From a bacterium (lineage in GTDB: Bacteria; Cyanobacteriota; Vampirovibrionia; Gastranaerophilales; Gastranaerophilaceae), in NCBI GenBank assembly GCA_017995595.1, contig JAGOIO010000056.1, positions 1 through 8,104 on the forward strand: a DNA stretch of 8,104 bases, given 5' to 3'. Under the pieces are notes generated by a model that saw nothing but the letters and a program-made list of their open reading frames with translations, was not told the origin of the DNA and did not search any database. A program made the translations under genes and the position numbers. Of the stretch, positions 1-6,029 are shown piece after piece (the first letter of the stretch is position 1; each line of letters begins with the position of its first letter).

Positions 1-1347
1 GCCTATAATTCCATTATCTCTTAACTTATCTATATTTTTAGCTCCTATTTTAGATTCTAAACGCTCTGCGACGTTTGCAGTCAATTTGTAGCTCTTAAAA
101 TAGTTATCAACATTTAACGGAACGTATTTATATGATGCACTAAATTCAACATTACTGTTAAAATTCTTTGTTGGGTGAAGTGGAATATCAATATTCTTTA
201 CATTATGAGAACCAAATTGAAATGCAAGAACTTCTCTTAAAGTTATAGGATAATTTTTTCCCGCTTTTGAATGGTGTTTTTCAATATAATAAAGACAATA
301 TTTTAATACATCAATAGTACCTTTTACATCTGCTAAAGCATCATGTGCATTCTCCATACTTTTACAAAAAAGCCATTGATATTGCTTTGACAAATTTTTT
401 CTCGCCCCTAAAAACGGGTGTATTCTTTGTATCAAAAGATATGGATCAAGCACTTTAAACATTTGCTTTTCTTTCTCTGAAACTTTTGAAGCAATATTAT
501 ATTCTCTTATACTCCTATTTAATATTGGTATATCAAATTTATGATTATATGCAATAATAATTCCATTTTCTTTTTTTAGATAATTTCCAAGATAATCTTT
601 TAATACACCGACAATTGTTGGAGAATCTTTTACCATTGAATCTGTTATCCCATTTACAGCACTTGCACCTTCTGGAATATGAGTTTCAGGATTGATGAGT
701 TTATTATAGATACCTGATTTATCAGTTTTTCCGTCCTTTATTTGAATAGAAGCTAGCTGAATAATTTTGTCAACAGAAGGATTTGTACCTGTTGTTTCTG
801 TATCCAAAACGACACCGTTTAATGCAAGACTTCCATCTCTATGAACGATTGGAACATCTAAAGACTTACACCTGTTTTTACTGCTTAAAATATCCAAGCA
901 TTTTGCATAATAATTTTTGTTCACTTTTTCTGAATTCAAAGAATGCAAGGTAGCAAGCGAATATCTTCTGTTAAAAGGATTAAATCTTTTAACCCAAGAA
1001 CATTCATAAGATTCTGCTAAGGCAAGAGAATAACGATACGCAGTTATTTCATTATCAGTAGCCTTTGTAACATCTAAATCTTCTTTTGCCAGCTTGTCCA
1101 TTCCTATTTTTGAATAATCAATGTAATTATTTTTTGTAAAAATATTCTTTCCTATAAACTCACGATTCAGAACTTTTTTCACAAATTTATCTTCAATTTT
1201 CAACCCTGAAAATACAGGCAAATTATATTTGTAACCTAACGGTATAGAAGTATAAGAAGATTGAACAGCATTTTTATCAGATGAAGTTTGATATTTGACA
1301 TCTTTTTTAAGATTTATATTATATTTTTGAATCGGTAATATTTTCAT
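1..1347 (-). CDS. DnaQ-like DEDDh 3'-5' exonuclease with long N-terminal extension (C-terminus cut by window edge)
   Basis: The frame is open from ATG (1347-1345) to the window edge, 449 codons without a stop, so the C-terminus is missing. Residues about 176-351 form a DEDDh exonuclease domain (RNase T/DnaQ epsilon fold). Exo I is DTETTG (D182, E184), Exo II is AYNHKFD (N268, D272) and Exo III is HDALAD (H335, D340). All four acidic residues and the catalytic His are present, so metal-dependent 3'-5' hydrolysis of DNA or RNA is expected. The N-terminal ~175 residues match no family I recognise, contain P44-x-F46-x-G48-x-K50, and have no hydrophobic segment. At least 100 further residues follow the domain. 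The start lies 3 bases after the stop of the upstream PLD-like gene, so the two are probably co-transcribed and translationally coupled. It is too large and too decorated for a plain proofreading subunit. The domain call is firm; the biological role is unknown. Confidence 0.88.
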   Translation of the reverse strand, partial: MKILPIQKYNINLKKDVKYQTSSDKNAVQSSYTSIPLGYKYNLPVFSGLKIEDKFVKKVLNREFIGKNIFTKNNYIDYSKIGMDKLAKEDLDVTKATDNEITAYRYSLALAESYECSWVKRFNPFNRRYSLATLHSLNSEKVNKNYYAKCLDILSSKNRCKSLDVPIVHRDGSLALNGVVLDTETTGTNPSVDKIIQLASIQIKDGKTDKSGIYNKLINPETHIPEGASAVNGITDSMVKDSPTIVGVLKDYLGNYLKKENGIIIAYNHKFDIPILNRSIREYNIASKVSEKEKQMFKVLDPYLLIQRIHPFLGARKNLSKQYQWLFCKSMENAHDALADVKGTIDVLKYCLYYIEKHHSKAGKNYPITLREVLAFQFGSHNVKNIDIPLHPTKNFNSNVEFSASYKYVPLNVDNYFKSYKLTANVAERLESKIGAKNIDKLRDNGIIG

Positions 1348-1350
1348 CTT

Positions 1351-3414
1351 CTATACCCACTTTTTATCATCATTTTCATTCCAGAATTCTCCAATTCCAA
1401 ACTCTTTATCCTTTACATTATCATAATTTGAATTTGAATAATTCCAATCTAAGTTAAATTGTTTTTCATAAACATATTTCGCAAGTGAAGGAGAAGCAAA
1501 CATAACCGCAGCCTCATTATTACCTCTTTTATATTTTTCTTGAGCATTATATCTTGCTTTTATAATTCCATAATACCCATAAACTGTTTGTAATTCTGAC
1601 TGTGCAGCTCTATCTTCATCATTTTTCAAATAATATTCGCAATTACCAAGCTTCAAAACTGTTTCGCCATTCTTGTTTAACTCAGTAAGAGCTTTTAAAC
1701 AATTTTTTCTTCTATTTAACAATTTTATATAGCTTGCTTTATCATTATTCCACTCCATAGGCGGAATATTAAGACTTTCTTCATGAGAGGCTACATCATT
1801 TAAATATTTATTTATTTCTTTATTTATAGCCATTGAATTTAACTCATAATCCGGTCTTAGACCTGTTTTCAAATTTTGATCCAATCCTGCAGCTGACCAA
1901 TTCGTTGAACCGATAATTATATCCTTATCATCGAATACTGCCCATTTTGAGTGTAAACGCTGGTTTATAGTATCATTAGCATTGTACGTCCTTATATTTA
2001 CACCGTTTTCTTTCAATTCTGCAAATGCATTTTCACAATAAGGAAATTCTTCTATAATAGCAGGATCAACAATAAATTCTGCATCAAATATTTCTTTTGG
2101 ATTTATGCCTTTTTCTAAAGCTTCCTCTTGAGCATTTTTTTCTCTTTTTATAATTGTTTGTACAAGTTCCTTATCTGTAAGAACAAACAATTCACCTCTA
2201 ACTTTTTTACAAGTTTGCATTTTATTTAGAATTGCTTTTCTCGTTGACTCTTCACCTTCAGCACCAACATAAGATACTTCCTTCGGCTTTGTACCTAAAA
2301 TTGCGATTTGCGAATTCTTTATCGGGTGAGTTTTTATCAAATCTAAGTCATTATTTTTATAACGATTTTTCATCTCATCAGTACCGTAAATTTCACTTAA
2401 AAGTTTTGAATACTGAACATTTTCTTCTTTTATTTCCTTATCAAGTCCATAATAAAATTTTTGTTCATCTTCAGAAAGCGGACCTGAAATGAATTTTGAA
2501 TTTCCAAGTCTTTGCCAAGCAAATTTCCAATCAGTATTAAATTGATTTTCGATAATATTATCAACCTCTGAATTTTTTAAATTTGGTTGAGTTTCTATTG
2601 CAATACAAGAATCATGGTTTGCTGCAGAATGAGTTCCCCAGTTCATACCACCAAGTATAACCTTTTTACCATCAACAACAACCATTTTTACGTGCTGTAA
2701 ATTTGTACCTTGTTGTGCAGCTCTCGGGTATGGTACAACATCTATTCCATTTGTTTTCAAATATTTAATCATATCCGCATTGGCATAATGTCTATTTTTA
2801 CCATAACTGTCTATATACCACTTATGAGCATCAAGTATTACTTGTATTTTAATGTCAGGATTTTCTTGTTTCTTCTTTATTAACGCACCCAAAAGCTGTT
2901 GTTGCTCTTTCGCACCGGGAACATTTTTGGCACCACTTAAACTCCAATGCCCTCCATCTACACAGAGATTTTGAAATTCAAACATTTCAACTTGAATAGA
3001 TTTATCTGCACTCTTTATGTAATTAAGAGTTTTATTAAAAATTTGTTCTCCGTCCATCAACGTTGTAACATTTGTTCTACCGATTTTCGCAGTTCTACTT
3101 GGAACAGTGGAAACATTTGGAACATAAGTTGAAAGTCTCATTACTGACTTTAGGTAATCATCATTTGAAACGCCTTTTTTATAAGCCTCTTGATTTATAT
3201 ATTTTCTAAGAAAAAAGGAGATATTGGATAAGTTTCCAAGTTCTCCTTTTCGCTTTAAATCTTTATCTATAATAGTATTTTCTTCGTATGTATTAGTCTT
3301 TTTTGGTTGTTTTTCTCCGTAAAAATTAGGTACATAACTATTTTTAATCATAGCTTGACCGTATAAATTACGTTTCAAATTATTACTAACTACACTAATT
3401 TTCCCAATAAACAT
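1351..3414 (-). CDS. Phospholipase D-like protein with two HKD motifs
   Basis: The 687-residue product has two complete PLD catalytic motifs, HVKMVVVD (H241, K243, D248) followed by GGMNWG, and HSKWAVFD (H488, K490, D495) followed by GSTNWS. The two halves should form one phosphodiesterase active site. Substrates in this superfamily include phospholipids (cardiolipin synthases) and nucleic acids (Nuc-type nucleases); the sequence does not decide. It lacks the N-terminal membrane helices of ClsA and has no signal peptide. Residues 1-110 form an unrecognised extension containing P29-x-F31-x-G33-x-K35. The first domain closes with QFNTDW (291-296). A matching QFNLDW occurs only at 652-657, so about 120 residues appear inserted late in the second domain. 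The chosen ATG has only a weak upstream GGGTG; M22 is an alternative start. It is followed after 3 bases by the exonuclease gene. A candidate promoter lies at 3445-3473. Confidence is high for the superfamily, low for the substrate. Confidence 0.88.
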   Translation of the reverse strand: MFIGKISVVSNNLKRNLYGQAMIKNSYVPNFYGEKQPKKTNTYEENTIIDKDLKRKGELGNLSNISFFLRKYINQEAYKKGVSNDDYLKSVMRLSTYVPNVSTVPSRTAKIGRTNVTTLMDGEQIFNKTLNYIKSADKSIQVEMFEFQNLCVDGGHWSLSGAKNVPGAKEQQQLLGALIKKKQENPDIKIQVILDAHKWYIDSYGKNRHYANADMIKYLKTNGIDVVPYPRAAQQGTNLQHVKMVVVDGKKVILGGMNWGTHSAANHDSCIAIETQPNLKNSEVDNIIENQFNTDWKFAWQRLGNSKFISGPLSEDEQKFYYGLDKEIKEENVQYSKLLSEIYGTDEMKNRYKNNDLDLIKTHPIKNSQIAILGTKPKEVSYVGAEGEESTRKAILNKMQTCKKVRGELFVLTDKELVQTIIKREKNAQEEALEKGINPKEIFDAEFIVDPAIIEEFPYCENAFAELKENGVNIRTYNANDTINQRLHSKWAVFDDKDIIIGSTNWSAAGLDQNLKTGLRPDYELNSMAINKEINKYLNDVASHEESLNIPPMEWNNDKASYIKLLNRRKNCLKALTELNKNGETVLKLGNCEYYLKNDEDRAAQSELQTVYGYYGIIKARYNAQEKYKRGNNEAAVMFASPSLAKYVYEKQFNLDWNYSNSNYDNVKDKEFGIGEFWNENDDKKWV

Positions 3415-3444
3415 ATATTACACCCAATATTATTAACTGATTTA

Positions 3445-3473
3445 ATTCTACAATATTAGTAAAAATAATTCAA
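3445..3473 (-). promoter_or_regulatory. Candidate sigma-70 promoter of the PLD/exonuclease operon
   Basis: Reading the minus strand, TTGAAT (3473-3468) and TAGAAT (3450-3445) are separated by exactly 17 bases. Transcription would start near 3437, giving a leader of about 23 nt before the ATG at 3414. In a sequence this AT-rich such matches arise by chance, so this is a candidate only. Read-through from the response regulator gene 99 bp upstream is the alternative. Confidence 0.4.
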
Positions 3474-3476
3474 TTA

Positions 3477-3508
3477 TATTAACCATATAGTTGCAATAAA
3501 TGTTAATA
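3477..3508. repeat. AT-rich inverted repeat between response regulator and PLD gene
   Basis: The arms TATTAAC (3477-3483) and GTTAATA (3502-3508) are perfect 7-bp inverted copies with an 18-base centre. The repeat lies just downstream of the response regulator stop and ends 4 bases upstream of the candidate -35 of the PLD promoter. It could be a weak terminator for the regulator gene (a T-rich stretch follows on the minus strand but not directly) or a protein-binding site. The arms are low complexity, so chance is possible. Confidence 0.3.
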
Positions 3509-3512
3509 CATA

Positions 3513-4238
3513 TTATACAATACCTTCTCTAACTGCTTTTACCGCAGCTTGAACTCTATCATTTACACACATTTTTTGTAATATTGAACAAACATGTGCT
3601 TTTGCAGTATGAACACTTACGATTAATTCATCAGCAATTTCCGTATTACTTTTACCCATTACCAGATGTTTTAAAACTTCATATTCTCTTTCTGTTAATG
3701 GAATATTTCCTGAAGCACCATTTTTTGAAGGTAAAAGAGAGGTATTTTCAGGCTTTGGAAAAGCGTTTAAGACAAGTTGTGCAACTTGAGGATCTATCCA
3801 ACAAACTCCTGTTGCAACATCTCTTACAACTTCTGCCAGTTTTATCGGATCAATATCTTTAAGGCAATAACCGTTTGCACCTGAAGCTAATGCAGCAACA
3901 ACTTCTTCTTCTCTATCATGAGAGGTTAATGCTATTATTTTTGTTTCAGGAACTAATTCTTTTACTTTTATTGTTGCTTCAATTCCATTCATTTCGGGCA
4001 ATCCTAAGTCCATTAAAACAACGTCAGGGTGCAACTTTTGAATAATATCTATTCCACTCTTTGCATTATCACATTCACCTACGACCGTTATGTCATCATT
4101 GGTATTTAATGCACATCTTAAACCCACTCTTGTAAGTTTAAAATCTTCAACAATTACAACTCTTAGTTGCTTTGTTTGTGTTGAATCCTCTAAACTTGTC
4201 CAATTCTCACTTTTCTCTCTTGTTTCTAATTTGTTCAT
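3513..4238 (-). CDS. NarL/FixJ-family response regulator (REC + LuxR-type HTH)
   Basis: The 241-residue product is a two-component transcription factor. An N-terminal tail (1-24) leads into a receiver domain (about 25-145) with acidic pair E31/D32, phospho-acceptor D77 in VVLMDLGLPEMNG, switch T105 and conserved K127 (YCLKD). A linker (about 146-178) joins it to a LuxR/GerE helix-turn-helix (about 180-238) with LTEREYEVL, GKSNTEIADEL and a recognition-helix region SVHTAKAHV. Every residue needed for phosphorylation is present, so it should be switched by a histidine kinase, but none is encoded within the window. The start is supported by a strong Shine-Dalgarno sequence, AGGAGA (4249-4244), 5 bases from the ATG. 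It is divergent from the glycosidase gene and lies upstream of, on the same strand as, the PLD operon, so either could be a target; nothing in the sequence proves it. NarL-type regulators of this form are common in cyanobacteria and their relatives, among others. Confidence 0.95.
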   Translation of the reverse strand: MNKLETREKSENWTSLEDSTQTKQLRVVIVEDFKLTRVGLRCALNTNDDITVVGECDNAKSGIDIIQKLHPDVVLMDLGLPEMNGIEATIKVKELVPETKIIALTSHDREEEVVAALASGANGYCLKDIDPIKLAEVVRDVATGVCWIDPQVAQLVLNAFPKPENTSLLPSKNGASGNIPLTEREYEVLKHLVMGKSNTEIADELIVSVHTAKAHVCSILQKMCVNDRVQAAVKAVREGIV

Positions 4239-4397
4239 TTTAATCTCCTAATTTGTTATATAACCCTAAATGCATAAGACTTAATCTTTCTGATTACTAT
4301 CCAATATGCCACTAAGATAAAAATTTTAGAATTCCCCAATCGGCTAGTTAAAAACAAAACAAAAATTGTTAAAACTACACTTATATCAGGATTTAAC

Positions 4398-4408
4398 GTA
4401 CTTAGTAC
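4398..4408. repeat. Short perfect palindrome, possible operator
   Basis: GTACTTAGTAC has 5-bp arms around one central base. It sits in the divergent region about 160 bp upstream of the response regulator start and 77 bp upstream of the glycosidase -35 element. Such symmetry suits a dimeric regulator, but only one copy is seen and no regulator is identified. Confidence 0.25.
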
Positions 4409-4484
4409 CCTTAAAAATCAAGCTATTGTTGAAATAACACTATTTAGTTTTGTAAAAATTAGGCTATAAAAGAGATACATACAC

Positions 4485-4513
4485 TTGAGAAAAGTATGAA
4501 AATGTGTTACAAT
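4485..4513 (+). promoter_or_regulatory. Sigma-70 promoter with extended -10 for the glycosidase gene
   Basis: TTGAGA (4485-4490) and TACAAT (4508-4513) are separated by 17 bases, and TGT directly before the -10 makes an extended -10 element. Transcription would begin near 4520, leaving a leader of about 170 nt before the first ATG of the phosphodiester glycosidase gene. This length is unusual for the window: the candidate leaders of purH and the PLD gene are about 22 nt. Confidence 0.6.
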
Positions 4514-4566
4514 AATAGTAGAAAGACTAAATAAAAGTTTACAAAAAGATAGAATTTAGTTTTTCT

Positions 4567-4651
4567 AGAGTGTTACTCCCCCCACGATGAGGTGAGAACC
4601 AATTTCAATATAAATAGCTGAAAAGGTTGAATCCCTCATTTATCCCACTCT
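4567..4651 (+). ncRNA. Candidate structured 5' leader (nested hairpin), possible cis-regulatory RNA
   Basis: Four complementary segments nest in order. AGAGTG (4567-4572) pairs with CACTCT (4646-4651). ATGAGG (4587-4592) pairs with CCTCAT (4634-4639), with a G-T pair extending it. AACC (4597-4600) pairs with GGTT (4625-4628). TTTCA (4603-4607) pairs with TGAAA (4619-4623) around an 11-nt loop. Together about 22 pairs form in 85 nt. The large asymmetric internal loop carries a run of six C (4578-4583), striking in such AT-rich DNA. The outer strand can pair instead as GAGT-GTT-ACTC (4568-4578), so two exclusive folds exist. It lies wholly within the predicted glycosidase leader. No T-run follows on the plus strand, so it is not a terminator. 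It matches no riboswitch class that I can recognise. Confidence 0.42.
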
Positions 4652-4662
4652 TTAAAAAAAAA

Positions 4663-4711
4663 GGTATCTGGTTACTACTTTAGTAAAGAAATGGTGACTG
4701 AGATGGATACC
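4663..4711 (+). promoter_or_regulatory. Possible hairpin covering the glycosidase translation start
   Basis: GGTATC (4663-4668) pairs perfectly with GATACC (4706-4711). Inside it GTTAC (4671-4675) pairs with GTGAC (4694-4698, one G-T pair). The stem would bury the Shine-Dalgarno-like GGTGA (4693-4697) and enclose both candidate start codons. A competing small hairpin, TTACTA (4672-4677) with TAGTAA (4681-4686), would free GGTGA. This is the layout expected of a translational switch, but it is only base pairing seen by eye. Confidence 0.35.
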
Positions 4712-5962
4712 AAAGTTTTACAACAAGAAAAGTTTGCGAGATTAGTAACGCACACATTTAGTATTTCATTAATTGCGGGATTGTTGTTTACGCCAAAAGT
4801 TTTTAATGGTCCGCCGATTTTGGCACAAGGTTTAACGATAGCCCATGGAGCAATTGTATCTCCAATTTTTGATGGAGCTGCATTAGAGAATAATATCTCA
4901 AAAGAGCTTTCTGTAGAACAGAGAACTGCGAATTTCAATAATGAAATAAAGAATAAATATAGAGGCGGAACAATAGTTGATATAGATAAAGGTGTTAAGC
5001 ATATCAAACTTGTAAAGTATTATTCAGGCAGACCTGTAAGGATAAATGTAGTTGAGATAAATTCAGATATAAATTCATCATTGAGAGTTACTCCGGTTTT
5101 GGCTACCGAAAAAATGGGTAGAAAATCAACTATAACATCAATAGCCAGAAATAATAAATCAATAGTCGCAATAAATGGTACATATTTTAAACCTTCAACA
5201 GGTGTTCCATTAGGAACTTTAATGATTAACAAAAAAATGTACACAGGTCCAATTTATAATAGGGTAGCTATGGGGATTTTTGATAACCACTATGATATGG
5301 CAAGAGTTCAGTTGAATGGAGAATTAAGAACAAGAAACGGAATTGTTAAGTTCGATAATATAAATCAACCGAGAATGCTTTCAACTCACGTTATTGTTTA
5401 TACACCACTTTGGGGTAAAGTTTCACCTGTAAGCCCGAAATATGGAAAACAGGTTGTCGTTGAAAATGACAAAGTTATAAAAATTTCTGCAAATTCACAA
5501 AGTATTCCAAAAGACGGATATGTAGTTGTTGGTCCGGCAAAACAAATTGAAACAATAGCAAAAGATAAAGAAGTTACAATGAAAGTTGAAACGATTCCAC
5601 AATGGGATAACGTAAACCACATAATAGGCGGTGGTCCTTACTTAGTAAAAGACGGTCAAATTTATGTAGATACATCTGCACAGAAATTAAATTCTATTGG
5701 AGGTAGAAATCCAAGAACAGCTGTAGGCTACACAACAGACAACAACTTGATAATAGTTACTGTTGACGGTAGAGAAAACAGTTCAATCGGATTGACACTA
5801 CCTGAACTTGCTAACTTTATGAAATCTATAGGTTGCTTTAATGCGATGAACCTTGACGGTGGCGGTTCAACGGTAATGTACGTAAAAGGCAGAGTCGTAA
5901 ATCACCCTCAAGTTAAAGGTGGAATTGCACTTTCAAATGCTATCGTTCTAAATAAAGTTTAA
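4691..5962 (+). CDS. Exported phosphodiester glycosidase family protein (NAGPA domain)
   Basis: The 423-residue product carries a C-terminal NAGPA/phosphodiester glycosidase domain (about 105-422). Family landmarks are AINGTYF (160-166), IIGGGPYLVKDG (311-322), GRNPRTAVGY (338-347), VTVDGR (356-361) and MNLDGGGSTVM (386-396). Human relatives remove GlcNAc from GlcNAc-phosphodiesters; bacterial members are thought to act on phosphodiester-linked sugars of surface polymers, but the substrate here is not shown. The N-terminus has basic residues (K8, K14, R17), a moderately hydrophobic stretch (about 23-33) and a possible cleavage site near LAQG (44-47), so export through Sec is likely. No SH3, LysM, SLH or copper-amine-oxidase repeat is attached. 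The start may be 4691 or 4703. The gene is monocistronic, with its own promoter, a ~170-nt structured leader and a terminator at 5996-6029. The domain call is strong. Confidence 0.92.
   Translation: MVTEMDTKVLQQEKFARLVTHTFSISLIAGLLFTPKVFNGPPILAQGLTIAHGAIVSPIFDGAALENNISKELSVEQRTANFNNEIKNKYRGGTIVDIDKGVKHIKLVKYYSGRPVRINVVEINSDINSSLRVTPVLATEKMGRKSTITSIARNNKSIVAINGTYFKPSTGVPLGTLMINKKMYTGPIYNRVAMGIFDNHYDMARVQLNGELRTRNGIVKFDNINQPRMLSTHVIVYTPLWGKVSPVSPKYGKQVVVENDKVIKISANSQSIPKDGYVVVGPAKQIETIAKDKEVTMKVETIPQWDNVNHIIGGGPYLVKDGQIYVDTSAQKLNSIGGRNPRTAVGYTTDNNLIIVTVDGRENSSIGLTLPELANFMKSIGCFNAMNLDGGGSTVMYVKGRVVNHPQVKGGIALSNAIVLNKV
4693..4697 (+). promoter_or_regulatory. Shine-Dalgarno-like GGTGA that bears on start choice
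   Basis: GGTGA is complementary to the usual 16S 3' end and lies 5 bases before the ATG at 4703. The upstream ATG at 4691 has only AAAGAA before it. The true start may therefore be 4703, making the glycosidase four residues shorter (beginning MDTKVL). Confidence 0.45.
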
Positions 5963-5995
5963 AGAACTTAAAAACAAATTTACTTCCGCACATAC

Positions 5996-6029
5996 AAGGT
6001 GTCTTTAAAAAGGCACCTTTTCCTTTTTA
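5996..6029 (+). terminator. Rho-independent terminator of the glycosidase gene
   Basis: AAGGTGTC (5996-6003) pairs with GGCACCTT (6012-6019, one G-T pair) around an 8-base loop, followed by a T-rich tail to 6029. It lies 33 bases past the glycosidase stop, between convergent genes. On the minus strand no T-run follows the stem, so it probably serves the plus strand only. Confidence 0.8.

Larger units (their letters stand above)
4239..4690. other. Divergent intergenic region (452 bp)
   Basis: No convincing gene is seen here. The left half (4239-4484) must hold the response regulator promoter, but I find no good -35/-10 pair on the minus strand. The one distinct element there is the palindrome GTACTTAGTAC (4398-4408). 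The right half holds the glycosidase promoter (4485-4513) and its structured leader (4567-4686), listed separately. Confidence 0.7.

Noticed and set aside
2232..3132. Plus-strand open frames of 60-90 codons inside the PLD-like gene.
   Set aside because: They are antisense to a gene with clear family motifs, have no recognisable domain and are of the size expected by chance.
1351..3414. Naming the HKD protein a cardiolipin synthase.
   Set aside because: Two HKD motifs are shared by many PLD families. The N-terminal membrane helices of ClsA-type enzymes are missing and the protein is about 200 residues longer than usual.
4496..4534. A 12-codon frame (beginning MKMCYN) in the divergent region.
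   Set aside because: It overlaps the -10 element of the glycosidase promoter, has no Shine-Dalgarno sequence and would begin before the predicted transcript start.
4591..4646. GAACC ... GGTTGAATCC in the leader recalls parts of the c-di-AMP (ydaO) riboswitch and of a tRNA T arm.
   Set aside because: The second half of the ydaO core is absent and the element is about half the needed length. No acceptor, D or anticodon arm accompanies the T-arm-like piece, and it lacks the C of TTCGA. The resemblance is limited to about ten bases.
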